NCBI GenBank assembly: GCA_050250665.1
Contig: JBFWOF010000022.1
Location: forward strand, 32,813 to 96,812
From: JADKFD01 sp050250665
GTDB lineage: Bacteria; Pseudomonadota; Gammaproteobacteria; Xanthomonadales; SZUA-5
Length of the DNA stretch: 64,000 nt
Direction of reading: 5' to 3'
The position numbers and the translations under genes are program-made. The notes below the pieces were generated by a model. It worked only from the letters and a program-made list of their open reading frames with translations. It was not told where the DNA came from and searched no databases. Shown piece after piece: positions 9,095-18,452 of this stretch (position 1 is the stretch's first letter; the number at the start of each line of letters is the position of its first letter).

Positions 9095-10438
9095 TTACGA
9101 TGAGGTCGGAATCTTCAGCACGGCACCGACCCGGACCAGATCGCCATCGATGGCGTTGGCCTTGCGGATCTTCGATACCGACACGCCATGACGCACGGCG
9201 ATCTCGCTGAGGGTCTCGCCGCGGGCGACCACATGGGCGCGTGATCTGACGTTGGCGGCGATCCAGGTCCCCGGCGGCGGCGCCGCGTGGAAATAATCGC
9301 GCACGCCCAGCATCACGGCTTCGGCCACGCGCTCGCGGTGGCGGTTGTCGTTGAGCTTGCGCTCTTCTTCCGGATTGCTGATGAAACCGGTCTCGACCAG
9401 CAACGAGGGCACATCGGGCGAGCGCAGCACCACGAAATTGGCGCGCTCGACATAGCGCTTGTGGGCCTTGCCCATGCGCGTCAGTGAGGCCAGCACATGC
9501 TCGGCGGCCTGGGCGCTGGCTTCCAGCGTGGCACCCTGCGACAGATCCAGCAGCACCGCTGCCAGCATCTTGTCCTTGCCGTTCAGCGAGACGCCGCCGA
9601 CCAGATCGGAGCGGTTCTCGCGCTCGGCCAGATAACGCGCAGCCTCGTTCGAGGCACCGCGGGTGCTGAGCGTGTACACCGACGATCCGGCTGCCTTGCG
9701 ATTCAAGGCCGCGTCGGCATGGATGGAGATGAACAGATCGGCCTTGTGGTCGCGGGCCTTCTGGAAACGGGTCTGCAACGGGATGAAGACATCGCTGTCG
9801 CGGATCAGCACGGCGCGCATGCCGGGCTCGGCGTTGATGCGCTTGGCCAGCAGCTGCGCCATCTTCAGGGTGACCATCTTCTCGTGCGTGCCCTTGGCGC
9901 CGATGGCGCCAGGATCCTCGCCACCGTGCCCGGCATCGACAGCGATGACCACATCCCGCGCCGGCAGCACGGCTGCCGTAGCCGCGGTGGTGGTTGCGGT
10001 CTGCGCTGGCTCTTTGGGAGCAGTGGCCGGCACCATGTCGACGACCAGCCGGCGGCGGCTGCCGTCAGGCTTGTCGAGCATGAAACTCTTGGGGCGTACC
10101 GCTTCGGTCAGATCAAAGACGATGCGCAGGCGATCGGCCTCCGGCTGACCCGAGCGCACACTGCGCACCAGACCCTTGCCGCTGCTGTCGACACTGGACC
10201 GCAAACGGCCATTGATGACATCGACGACCAGGCGATCGGGGCCCGCCAGGGTAAACACGCGATATTCGGCGGTTTCCGACAATTCGATGGTGGCGCGTGT
10301 GTATTCATTCCCGGCTCGTACGCGCACCGATTTGACCTCGGTTGCCGAGGCCATCGATCCAAAACAGAGCATCAGAAACGCCAAGGCGCGGTACATCGAC
10401 TCAGGCTTCCATTTCCCAGGATGGACATTGAACCCCAT
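9095..10438 (-). CDS. amiC: N-acetylmuramoyl-L-alanine amidase, AmiC type (AMIN + Amidase_3 + LysM)
   Basis: A periplasmic zinc amidase that cleaves the bond between N-acetylmuramic acid and the stem peptide, used in daughter-cell separation. A signal peptide (YRALAFLMLCFGSMASA) leads into an AMIN domain. The Amidase_3 domain follows, with zinc ligands and catalytic residues in AVDAGHGGEDPGA, SIHADA and LVETGF. A C-terminal LysM repeat (about the last 45 residues) binds peptidoglycan. The ATG at 10438 has AGGGG 5 nt upstream; the ATG at 10396 is a plausible shorter start; a TTG at 10456 is less likely. It lies downstream of tsaE, as amiB does in enterics, although a 500-bp repeat-bearing gap separates them here. 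Confidence 0.92.
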   Translation of the reverse strand: MGFNVHPGKWKPESMYRALAFLMLCFGSMASATEVKSVRVRAGNEYTRATIELSETAEYRVFTLAGPDRLVVDVINGRLRSSVDSSGKGLVRSVRSGQPEADRLRIVFDLTEAVRPKSFMLDKPDGSRRRLVVDMVPATAPKEPAQTATTTAATAAVLPARDVVIAVDAGHGGEDPGAIGAKGTHEKMVTLKMAQLLAKRINAEPGMRAVLIRDSDVFIPLQTRFQKARDHKADLFISIHADAALNRKAAGSSVYTLSTRGASNEAARYLAERENRSDLVGGVSLNGKDKMLAAVLLDLSQGATLEASAQAAEHVLASLTRMGKAHKRYVERANFVVLRSPDVPSLLVETGFISNPEEERKLNDNRHRERVAEAVMLGVRDYFHAAPPPGTWIAANVRSRAHVVARGETLSEIAVRHGVSVSKIRKANAIDGDLVRVGAVLKIPTSS

Positions 10439-10456
10439 AAGCGCCCCTGCTGACAA

Positions 10457-10950
10457 GTCTTTTTGTTACTAATCCAATGCTTAGCCAACATACTTGAACG
10501 GTTGCTTTACCAATGGCGCGATATTGCCCGGATTACCGGACGGCATTCGGCCCATTCTCGGTATCGATGCGATCAGTACCCTGGGCGTCATTGCGAGCCA
10601 CCTGTATCGCCCGACACTGCGCAAGGGCCATGAACTCGCCTGCTGCGCGTAGCCTGGTGTGCCGCGCAGCGGCTCACCGGGGCTCCTATGCATCACCGCC
10701 CGCAGAGCGCTGCGCGCACTTCGGGCTACAAGAGCTGGCTCCTGCCGGAATATGGGAATTCAATAACTTACGATATGGGTTCCTGGAGATCGTAGCGAAG
10801 CCTTCCATACCCACAGCTGCCGAAGCACTGGATTGCTTCGTCGCTGCGCTCCTCGCAATGACGCGTCAACAAGTTACGCCGCGGATTCATGGAAAGCGCA
10901 GCGAAGCCATCCGGAGGATCACCAATGGGTTTCTGGATTGCTTCGCCCCG
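10457..10950. repeat. gap with dispersed GGATTGC...GCAATGA palindrome
   Basis: About 500 bp without a gene between tsaE and amiC. It carries a full copy of the dispersed module CTGGATTGCTTCGTCGCTGC...GCAATGACGCG at 10828-10864. Partial or diverged copies lie nearby (10592-10604, 10890-10905 and 10930-10945). The first 70 bp next to amiC are AT-richer (TTTTTGTTACTAATCC) and probably contain the amiC promoter or leader. No structured RNA is recognised. Confidence 0.6.
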
Positions 10951-11421
10951 CTAAAGCCTGCCCGCCCGCAGCGCCGTCAGCCAGCGCTCGCCTGCGGCGC
11001 TGCCGGCGCTCAGTCGGACTTCCCGACCTTCGGCCACGTGCTCGATCGCGATCGACAGATCGGCCTTGTCCAGGCGCCCCTCGCCGCGCTCGGGCCATTC
11101 GACCAGCAACAGTTCGTCGGCGCGATCGTGCTCGCGCAGGCCCAGGGCCTCGAGTTCGTCACCTGAACCCAGGCGATACAGATCCCAGTGACTGACCCTG
11201 AGGCGCTCGGTGACATAGGGCTCGATCAAGGTGTAGGTGGGGCTCTTGACCCGGCCCTCGTGGCCCAGGCCACGCAGCAAGCCGCGCACCAGGCAGGTCT
11301 TGCCGGCGCCGAGGTTTCCGGACAGGCAGACCAGTCCGGGACCGACCACACTGGCCAGCTGTCGCCCCAGCTCCAGCGTCGCCGCTTCGTCGGCCAGATG
11401 CAGGCACAGATCCTCGCTCAT
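10951..11421 (-). CDS. tsaE: tRNA threonylcarbamoyladenosine ATPase TsaE
   Basis: A 156-residue P-loop protein that drives the TsaB-TsaD-TsaE complex making t6A37 on ANN-decoding tRNAs. Walker A GNLGAGKT is at residues 35-42. The family signatures SPTYTLIEPY, HWDLYR and VEWPERG follow in order. Its ATG overlaps the nnr stop as ATGA, so the two genes are translationally coupled. The nnr-tsaE pair matches the yjeF-yjeE pair of enterics. Confidence 0.95.
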   Translation of the reverse strand: MSEDLCLHLADEAATLELGRQLASVVGPGLVCLSGNLGAGKTCLVRGLLRGLGHEGRVKSPTYTLIEPYVTERLRVSHWDLYRLGSGDELEALGLREHDRADELLLVEWPERGEGRLDKADLSIAIEHVAEGREVRLSAGSAAGERWLTALRAGRL

Positions 11422-12917
11422 GCAGGATTGGCCATCTCGCGCAGGTAGGGCATCAGATCGCCGGCCAGCATGCCGCGCTCACCCCCGACGCCCGCCGCCG
11501 CGGCGGCCGCCAGTGCATGCAACAGAACCCCGGCGCGCGCGGCATTGGCAGCGCTCAGACCCTGCGCGATCAGTCCGCCGATGACGCCGGCAAGCACGTC
11601 GCCGCTGCCACCGGTGGCCAGTGCCGGATTGGCATAGGGCGAGATGGTCAGATGCTGCGGACTCTCGCAGATCAGGGTGCCGGCGCCCTTGAGCACCACC
11701 GTGGCCTGGAAATACTCCGCCAGGCGCTGGGCGGCGCCGAAACGATCGGCCTGAATCTCCTTGCTGCTGCAATCCAGCAGACGCGCGGCCTCTCCGGGAT
11801 GCGGCGTGATCACCACCTCCTCGGGCAGCACGCAAGCCGCCTGCGCCAGCAGATTCAGCGCATCGGCATCCATGACGATGGGCAGGCCGCGCTCGGTGAC
11901 GGTGGCCAGCAGGCTCTGCGACCAGGCGCTCTGCCCCAGACCCGGACCGACAACGATCACGCTGGCCTTGTCCAGCATCGATTCCAGATCGCCGGGACCG
12001 GCCACTGCGCGCACCATCAACTCCGGGCGCGCCGACAGGATCGGGCTGACGTGAGCAGCGCGGGTGGCGACGCTGACCAGACCGGCACCGCTACGCCCCG
12101 CCGCCTCCGCGGCCAGCCGCACGGCACCGCCATAACCCTCATCGCCCCCCACGACCAGCACATGGCCGTAGTGTCCCTTGTGCGCGCTGCGCTGGCGGCG
12201 CGGCAGCCACGCAGCCAGATCCTGCGGCCGCAGCACGCGGGCGGCGGCGGGCACACAGGCAAACAGGACCTTGGGCAGATCCAGGTCATCCAGAATCAAC
12301 TCACCCACCAGTCCCGGTGCTTCGCCGGTCAGCAGACCTTGCTTGAGGCCGATGAAACTGAGCGTGGCCTCGGCACGCACGGCCACACCGGGGCAGGAGC
12401 CGGTGTCGGCATCCAACCCGGAGGGCACGTCCAGCGCCAGCACCGGTGCTGTTTGCGCGTTCATGGCCTCGATCAGCCCGGCGTGTGCGCCCAGCGGCGG
12501 CCGCGTCAGGCCGATGCCGAAGAGCGCATCGACGACCAGATCGAAACCCGCCAGCTCGCCACTGAAGATCGACATCTGGCCGCCGGCCTCGCGCCAGGCG
12601 GCGCAGGCATTGGCAGCCTCGCCATGGGCAGGCAGGGCCTGATCCGGTGCATACAGGAAGACATCCCGACGGGCCTCCGACAGCAGCCGCGCCAGCACAT
12701 AGCCGTCGCCACCATTGTTGCCGGTGCCGCAGACCACGGCGATGCGTTGCGCCAGCGGATAGCGCTCCCGCACCAGTGCGGCGGCGGCGCGCCCGGCGCG
12801 CGCCATCAACTCGTCACCCGGCAACTCGAAGGAAGCGCCGGCCAGTCGGTCGAGCTCCCGCGACTGGGCAACGCTGTAGGCCAGCTCGGGTAGCGCGGCA
12901 GGGTTCGGCTTGGACAT
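11418..12917 (-). CDS. nnr: bifunctional NAD(P)HX epimerase / dehydratase
   Basis: Repairs hydrated NADH and NADPH. The N-terminal half is the YjeF_N epimerase with GTGNNGGDGYVLAR near residue 65 and the D-x-LFGIGL segment. The C-terminal half is the ADP-dependent dehydratase with VVGGDEGYGGA and the catalytic GSGDVLAGVIGG motif near the end. I start at the ATG at 12917 (499 residues), because the extension to 12983 lies in the promoter region shared with the divergent queG. It overlaps tsaE by 4 bp. Confidence 0.94.
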   Translation of the reverse strand: MSKPNPAALPELAYSVAQSRELDRLAGASFELPGDELMARAGRAAAALVRERYPLAQRIAVVCGTGNNGGDGYVLARLLSEARRDVFLYAPDQALPAHGEAANACAAWREAGGQMSIFSGELAGFDLVVDALFGIGLTRPPLGAHAGLIEAMNAQTAPVLALDVPSGLDADTGSCPGVAVRAEATLSFIGLKQGLLTGEAPGLVGELILDDLDLPKVLFACVPAAARVLRPQDLAAWLPRRQRSAHKGHYGHVLVVGGDEGYGGAVRLAAEAAGRSGAGLVSVATRAAHVSPILSARPELMVRAVAGPGDLESMLDKASVIVVGPGLGQSAWSQSLLATVTERGLPIVMDADALNLLAQAACVLPEEVVITPHPGEAARLLDCSSKEIQADRFGAAQRLAEYFQATVVLKGAGTLICESPQHLTISPYANPALATGGSGDVLAGVIGGLIAQGLSAANAARAGVLLHALAAAAAAGVGGERGMLAGDLMPYLREMANPA

Positions 12918-13049
12918 GTCTGACACCGGCAGGGGCGAAACCGCCCGAAACAGCGGCTGAGTATACTGAGGGGCGTCGGCCACACCGATCTTGCCCCAAC
13001 GCCCCTGCCGATCGGATCGCAGGCTTCGACCACAGGAGTATCCGAGCGC

Positions 13050-14180
13050 ATGAGCGCGCCCTCATCGGCCGAGCACACCGCGCTCAAGCAGCGGATCCGG
13101 GCGCTGGCCGAGGATCTGGGCTTTCAGGCGCTGGGCGTGGCGAACATTGCCCTCGAGGAAGATGCGCAGCGTCTGCAGGACTGGATTGCCCGCGGCTGGC
13201 ACGCGCAGATGGAATACATGCATCGCCATGGGCCAAAGCGCTGGACGCCGGCTGATCTGGTCCCCGGCACCCTCAGCGTGCTCTCGGCGCGCATGGATTA
13301 CTGGCCGGCCGAGAGCGCTGATGCGCTCTCGGTATTGGAGAAGCCTGAGCTGGCTTATGTGTCGCGTTATGCGCTGGGGCGGGATTATCACAAACTCTTG
13401 CGTTCGAGACTGCAGAAGCTCGCGGATGCCATTGTCGAACTGATCGGACCCTTTGGCTACCGGGTTTTCGTCGACTCGGCTCCGGTGCTGGAGAAACCGC
13501 TGGCGCGCAATGCCGGCTTGGGCTGGATCGGCAAACACACCAATCTGATCGCCCGCGATGCCGGCAGCTATTTCTTTCTGGGCGAGATCTACACCGATCT
13601 GCCGCTGCCGCCCGATGCGCCGGTGGCCGACCATTGCGGCAGTTGCCGGCGCTGCCTGGACGCCTGCCCCACCGCCGCCCTGCCGGCGCCCTACCAGATC
13701 GATGCGCGCCGCTGCATTTCCTATTTGACCATCGAACATCAGGGGCCGATCCCGCTGGCACTGCGGCCCATGCTCGGCAACCGCATCTACGGCTGCGACG
13801 ATTGCCAGCTGGTCTGTCCCTGGAACAAATATGCCCGGCTGGCCGGCGAGCCCGATTTCCGCGCCCGCCATGGTCTGGATCAATCCAGTCTGATCGAGTT
13901 GTTCAGCTGGGACGAAGCCAGCTTCCTCAGCCGCACCGAAGGCTCAGCCATCCGCCGCATCGGCCACGGCCGCTGGCTGCGCAACATCGCCATTGCGCTC
14001 GGCAATGCACCCAGTTCGGCGGACGCCATCGCCGCCTTGCAGGCGCGCGCCGGGCATCCGGACGAGACCGTCCGCGAGGCCGTCGAATGGGCGCTGCAAA
14101 GGCAGAAATCCGGACCGCACCGGGAGCAGTTTCCGTCGGCACTCGACCGACGAGTACAGGTGCGCCTGCCGCAGTCGTAG
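13050..14180 (+). CDS. queG: epoxyqueuosine reductase QueG
   Basis: Catalyses the last step of queuosine synthesis, reducing epoxyqueuosine in tRNA with a cobalamin and two 4Fe-4S clusters. Cys196, 199, 202 and 206 form a CxxCxxCxxxC set. Cys222 and Cys249, 252 and 256 (CDDCQLVC) supply the rest. The VDSAPVLEK segment (141-149) holds the conserved Asp of the family. A HEAT-like C-terminal region follows. AGGAG lies 11 nt upstream of the ATG. It is divergent from nnr, the same arrangement as yjeS/yjeF in enterics. Confidence 0.95.
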   Translation: MSAPSSAEHTALKQRIRALAEDLGFQALGVANIALEEDAQRLQDWIARGWHAQMEYMHRHGPKRWTPADLVPGTLSVLSARMDYWPAESADALSVLEKPELAYVSRYALGRDYHKLLRSRLQKLADAIVELIGPFGYRVFVDSAPVLEKPLARNAGLGWIGKHTNLIARDAGSYFFLGEIYTDLPLPPDAPVADHCGSCRRCLDACPTAALPAPYQIDARRCISYLTIEHQGPIPLALRPMLGNRIYGCDDCQLVCPWNKYARLAGEPDFRARHGLDQSSLIELFSWDEASFLSRTEGSAIRRIGHGRWLRNIAIALGNAPSSADAIAALQARAGHPDETVREAVEWALQRQKSGPHREQFPSALDRRVQVRLPQS

Positions 14181-14547
14181 GTCACGTTGGCCGCCCAGCG
14201 GCCTACGTGACAAGCCAGCCTCCAAGGCTACAAGGCAAGCCCGGGCGGAGCGCGCCCGGAGCTTTGCTGAAGTCGGTGTCCGGCCAAGAGCGTCCAGACA
14301 AGTCTGGACCTGCGGGCAAGAACCCATTTCTGAGGCAGCTTGATACCAGGAGCAGCACGCGGAGTTCGCAGAGGACAAGCAGAGAGAACGCCAAGAAAAG
14401 CAGGCTGAGGGCGTGAAGCTCTTCTCTGCGTTCCCTCTGCCTCTGCTCCGCGTTCTCTGCGTTCAGTACTTCATCCCCGGTGTGCCAGGGGTGTCGCTCG
14501 TCCGACACCGATCAGTCACGACGCGAAGACGCGCCTGTATCGCGCCT
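14181..14547. repeat. gap with three dispersed palindromes
   Basis: No gene. In order: a GTAGGTCACGTTGGCC...GGCCTACGTGAC palindrome (14178-14212), the palindrome GTCCAGACAAGTCTGGAC (14292-14309), and a long imperfect inverted repeat (about 14354-14468). That last repeat is built from GCAGAG/CTCTGC words and is related to the CGCGGAG and GACGCGAAGGA arrays elsewhere. It separates convergent queG and pgi. Confidence 0.7.
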
Positions 14548-16161
14548 TCAGCGGGTGCTGCGATAGCGCCTCAGCAAGGCCTCGGTAGAGCTGTCGAGTC
14601 CGTTCATGGCGGCCTCGCCGGTGACCATCGGCAGCAGTTGCCCGCAGATTTCCTTGCCCAGCTCCACGCCCCACTGGTCGAAGGAATTGATGCCGAGCAT
14701 GCGTCCGGCCAGGTACACCTTGTGCTCCATCAGCGCGATCAGCGCGCCAACCGAATGCGCATCCAGCTGTTCCAGCAGCAGTGTCGTGCTCGGTCGGTTA
14801 CCGGGAAACACCCGCTGGCGGGCGCGGGCCTGCGCCGCCGGATCGGCCGGATGGGATTCCTGCGCCAGGGCTTCGGGATAACTGCGCCCACGCAACAGGG
14901 CCGCACCCTGCGCCGCCATATTGGCGATCAGGGCGTCGTGGTGACCATCGAAATCGTGTTCGACCCGGGCCGCGGCGATGAAGCTCACCGGCACCACATC
15001 GGTGCCCTGGTGCAGGGCCTGGAAGAAGGCGTGCTGCACGCTGGTGCCGACACCGCCCCAGACCACCGGCGCGGTGGGATAGCTCATGGTCTCGCCGCTG
15101 ACATCCACCGACTTGCCGTTGGATTCCATCTCCAGCTGCTGCAGGTATTCGGGCAGCCGGGCCAGGCGTTCGTCGTAGACCACGACCGCGTGGGAGGGAT
15201 GCCCAAAGCCGCAGCGGTGCAGCAGCTCGATCAGAGCCAGCAGGAATCCGGCATTGCTCTCCCAGGGCTCGTGCAGCACATGCTGGTCGATCTGATGGGC
15301 GCCATCGAGCAGCGCGCGGAAACGACCAATGCCGAGCGCATAGACCAGCGGAAAGCCGATCGCACTCCAGACCGAATAACGGCCACCGACAGCTTCACTG
15401 AAAGCCAGAATATGGGTTTCCGGCACGCCCATGGCCCGCGCCGCCTCGGGTTTGGCGGTCACGGCCACCAGCCGCTGGCTGATCTCGGATTCACTGAGGC
15501 CATGCGCGCGCATCCAGTGCATCGCGCTTTCCGCGTTCATCCGTGTTTCCTGGGTGCTGAAGCTCTTGGAGGCCAGCACGAAGGCGCTTCGTCGGGGATC
15601 GAGGTGCCGCAACACTGCATCCAGCGCATTGCCATCGACATTGGCAACGAAGCGCAGGCGGCGGCCGTGCAGGGCCTGGGCACCCAGGGCTTCATAGACC
15701 AGCCGCGGTCCCAGATCAGAGCCGCCGATGCCGAGATTGACCAGCGTTTCGATGCCCTCTCCCGCAAGCTTCTCTCCGAGGGCCGCCATCCGCCGCAGGG
15801 CGCTCTGCATGTCGTCGTGGCGGTCTCGCAGAGCCTCGGCCACCGGCGTGCCTTCGGGCACGCGCAACAGCGTGTGCAGCGCCGCACGGCCCTCGGAGGC
15901 ATTGACGGTATGGCCTTCGAACAGCGCCTTGAGCGCATCGCGCAGCTGCATGCGTTCCGCCAGCTGCGCCGCAGCAATCACCAGATCATCGCTGAGCGCC
16001 TGCTTGGACAGATCCAGCCAGGCGCCCGGCAGTTCCAGGGCAAAGCGCTGGGCGCGGCCGGGATCTCGGGCGAACATCTCGCGCAGATCAGCGCCGGACC
16101 CGCGGGCATGCTGGCGCAGCAGCTGCACCAGTTCGGTACGCAACTCGGAAAAATCGGACAT
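14548..16161 (-). CDS. pgi: glucose-6-phosphate isomerase
   Basis: Interconverts glucose 6-phosphate and fructose 6-phosphate. It has 537 residues, close to the usual 540-550. Recognisable motifs are NLGIGGSDLGP (phosphate loop), LASKSFSTQET, GETMSYPTAPVVWGG and the signature NSFDQWGVELGK near the C-terminus. It lies downstream of panC behind an intrinsic terminator, so it probably has its own promoter in the 16162-16240 interval. With fbp at 50619 it serves upper glycolysis and gluconeogenesis. Confidence 0.96.
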   Translation of the reverse strand: MSDFSELRTELVQLLRQHARGSGADLREMFARDPGRAQRFALELPGAWLDLSKQALSDDLVIAAAQLAERMQLRDALKALFEGHTVNASEGRAALHTLLRVPEGTPVAEALRDRHDDMQSALRRMAALGEKLAGEGIETLVNLGIGGSDLGPRLVYEALGAQALHGRRLRFVANVDGNALDAVLRHLDPRRSAFVLASKSFSTQETRMNAESAMHWMRAHGLSESEISQRLVAVTAKPEAARAMGVPETHILAFSEAVGGRYSVWSAIGFPLVYALGIGRFRALLDGAHQIDQHVLHEPWESNAGFLLALIELLHRCGFGHPSHAVVVYDERLARLPEYLQQLEMESNGKSVDVSGETMSYPTAPVVWGGVGTSVQHAFFQALHQGTDVVPVSFIAAARVEHDFDGHHDALIANMAAQGAALLRGRSYPEALAQESHPADPAAQARARQRVFPGNRPSTTLLLEQLDAHSVGALIALMEHKVYLAGRMLGINSFDQWGVELGKEICGQLLPMVTGEAAMNGLDSSTEALLRRYRSTR

Positions 16162-16240
16162 GGGTCGCTCCGCAATCCAGTGGGGTCGATGCCAAGTCTG
16201 GTCCCGACAGCGCCGAATTTGAAGCGCCGGAATGCAGGCG

Positions 16241-16272
16241 AAAAAAAACCCTCACCAATTCGGCGAGGGTTT
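16241..16272 (-). terminator. Rho-independent terminator downstream of panC
   Basis: Read on the minus strand: a GGGT-type stem (CCCTC/GAGGG plus CC/GG, one mismatch) with a short loop, followed directly by eight T residues. It lies between panC and pgi and would end the panC transcript. Confidence 0.85.
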
Positions 16273-16413
16273 AATCGGAGTGACGATTACCTCAACGCGC
16301 CCTGCGTGCTCTAGCTGCGTGTTGCTTCGCTACCAGAGTGGTTGCAAAAGTACCACAGCATGTTGCGGAAATCCATACAGTGCGGCGCATTGTTCAGAAT
16401 TTTGCAACCTCGG

Positions 16414-17259
16414 TCAGGATCGGGTGAAACGCAGATTGTCGATCAGCCGTGCCCGACCCAGCCAGGCGGCGGCCAGCACCACCAGCTCCTTCTCCTCGGG
16501 TGCCGGCGGTTGCAGGGTTTCAGCCGAGCGCACTTCCAGATAGTCCGGCCGAAATCCCTGCCCGACCAGTTCGGTCAGGGCCGCTGCCGTGAGCGCTTCG
16601 ATGGCTTCGCCGGCACCCACGCCCGTAGCCACGCGCTGCAACGCCCGGTAGATGGCGCCGGCCTGCAGGCGCTCGGCGGCGCTCAGATACTGGTTGCGCG
16701 AGCTCAAGGCCAGACCGTCGGCATCGCGGGCCGTCGGCGCGCCGACGATCTCGATCGGGAAACCGAGATCAGCGCTCATGCGCCGGATCAGCAGCAATTG
16801 CTGGTAGTCCTTCTCGCCGAACACGGCGACATCCGGCGCCACGTGATTGAACAGGCGCGCGACCACGGTGGCGACGCCGCGGAAATGCCCGGGGCGCGCG
16901 GCTCCGCAGAGTATTCCGGAGAGACTCGGCACATCGACCCAGGCCTCGGTCTCACCGAAGGGATAGATCGATTCGATGGTCGGGGTGAACAGCACATCGG
17001 TCCCGGCCGCCTTGAGAAACTCGGCGTCGCGCTCCAGCGTGCGCGGATAGGCCGCATAGTCTTCCGAGGGGCCGAACTGGGTGGGATTGACGAACACGCT
17101 GGCCACGACCCGGTCCGCCAGTTCGCGGGCACACTCGATCAGCGAGATATGCCCGGCATGCAGATTGCCCATGGTCGGCACGAAGGCAATGCGCAGGCGC
17201 GCAATACGCCACTCACGCAGCTCTTCGCGCATCGGCGCGGGCTCATTGAATCGATGCAT
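16414..17259 (-). CDS. panC: pantothenate synthetase
   Basis: Joins pantoate and beta-alanine with ATP, the last step to pantothenate. It has 281 residues, normal length. The nucleotidyl-transferase signature MGNLHAGH is at about 30-37, followed by VFVNPTQFGPSEDYAAYPR, FGEKDYQQL and ALSSRNQYL. The ATG at 17259 is used. panB lies upstream on the same strand, but the two are separated by a 350-bp repeat-bearing gap rather than being tightly coupled. Confidence 0.96.
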   Translation of the reverse strand: MHRFNEPAPMREELREWRIARLRIAFVPTMGNLHAGHISLIECARELADRVVASVFVNPTQFGPSEDYAAYPRTLERDAEFLKAAGTDVLFTPTIESIYPFGETEAWVDVPSLSGILCGAARPGHFRGVATVVARLFNHVAPDVAVFGEKDYQQLLLIRRMSADLGFPIEIVGAPTARDADGLALSSRNQYLSAAERLQAGAIYRALQRVATGVGAGEAIEALTAAALTELVGQGFRPDYLEVRSAETLQPPAPEEKELVVLAAAWLGRARLIDNLRFTRS

Positions 17260-17609
17260 TCCTGCTACTCCAGAATTGTTGGTGCGTCATTGCGAGGAAC
17301 GTAGTGACGAAGCAATCCAGCGAGACTTGCGAGCGTGCGCCTCGATTGGGGAAAGATAGGGACGCTAAGGACGCGAAGGAAGAGCAAGAAAGGACGCGAA
17401 GGAGATCAACAGGAGATCAACAGGAGATCAATCAGCGATGGACATCCAGGAAATTCCAGGTCCTCAATGAGTTGCGCCATGCAGAAAGCCAGGGCGGTGT
17501 CCTGTCAATTTCTTGAGAATCCCACAGGAAGATCTTCGCGCCCTTGCCTGCTTTTCCTTCGCGTCCTTCGCGTCCAACGCTCTCGCTCGCACCTCGCGAC
17601 ACGCTGGGC
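17260..17609. repeat. gap with GCAATGA-type palindrome and GACGCGAAGGA long inverted repeat
   Basis: No gene. 17283-17320 is an inverted copy of the GGATTGCTTCGTC...GCAATGACG family. From about 17350 to 17580 there is a long inverted repeat: one side carries GGGACGCTAAGGACGCGAAGGAAGAGC, split here as GACGCTAAGG and ACGCGAAGGA; the other carries TTTTCCTTCGCGTCCTTCG. The same element is triplicated at 46688-47450. AGGAGATCAAC is also repeated three times near 17398-17430. Confidence 0.7.
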
Positions 17610-18437
17610 TCAGAAGCTGTGCTCGGGCGTCGGGAAGCGTCGCGCGCGGACATCTTCGATGTAGCGCTCGACGGCACCCTGGACGCTGCCGGTTTCAATC
17701 AAAAAATCCTTGGTGAAGCGCACCCGCTTGCCCGGGGTGATGCCGAGCGCATCGTAGCTGACCAGGATCTGGCCGTCGGTATCGACGCCGGCACCGATGC
17801 CAATGGTGGGAATCGGGATGGCCTGGGTGATCTCGCGGGCGAGGCTGGCCGGCACGCATTCGAGCACCAGCGCTTCGGCGCCGGCTTCGACCACAGCATG
17901 GGCCTGTTCCAGCATGATCCGCTGGGCCGTCTCTTCGCGGCCCTGCACGCGAAAACCGCCCATGCGCAACACCGACTGCGGGGTCAGCCCCAGGTGCGCG
18001 CAGACCGGCACCTCGCGCTCGGTCAGGAAACGAATCACTTCCAGCACACAATCCTGACCGCCTTCGAGCTTGACCATGGCAGCGCCGGCGTCGACCAGCA
18101 TGCGCTGGGCGTTGACCAGCGCCCGTTCCGGCGTGGCGTAGCTGAGGAAAGGCAGATCGGCCATCAACAGGGCGCGGCTGAGGCCACGGCGCACCGCGGC
18201 GCAGTGATAGACGATGTCGTCGACATGGGCCGGCAGCGTGGTCGCATGGCCCTGAATGACCATGCCGAGCGAGTCGCCGACCAGCACCACATCGATACCG
18301 GCGGCGTCGAGCACGTGGGCGAAGCTGGCGTCATAGGCGGTCAGGGCCGTGATCACCTGGCCTTCCTGTTTCATCTTGCGCAGGCCGGGCACACTCACCG
18401 GGCGTTGCGCAGGCGCTGGGGCAGCAGAGGCGTACAT
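17610..18437 (-). CDS. panB: 3-methyl-2-oxobutanoate hydroxymethyltransferase
   Basis: Transfers a hydroxymethyl group from methylene-THF to 2-oxoisovalerate, the first step of pantothenate synthesis. It has 275 residues. Motifs seen: ALTAYDASFA, the metal-binding VGDSLGMVIQGH, MVKLEGG, AHLGLTPQS and IGIGAG. The upstream gene folK is 15 bp away, so pcnB-folK-panB look like one transcript, a common gammaproteobacterial order. Confidence 0.96.
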   Translation of the reverse strand: MYASAAPAPAQRPVSVPGLRKMKQEGQVITALTAYDASFAHVLDAAGIDVVLVGDSLGMVIQGHATTLPAHVDDIVYHCAAVRRGLSRALLMADLPFLSYATPERALVNAQRMLVDAGAAMVKLEGGQDCVLEVIRFLTEREVPVCAHLGLTPQSVLRMGGFRVQGREETAQRIMLEQAHAVVEAGAEALVLECVPASLAREITQAIPIPTIGIGAGVDTDGQILVSYDALGITPGKRVRFTKDFLIETGSVQGAVERYIEDVRARRFPTPEHSF

Positions 18438-18452
18438 GAATCTCCGGGCGGT

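Noticed and set aside
14413..16314. Long plus-strand frame over pgi
   Set aside because: Antisense shadow of pgi; low-complexity Gly/Arg/His composition without motifs. The same reasoning applies to 4480-6093, 7317-8996, 11517-12893, 17544-19214, 36047-37678 and 59638-61446.
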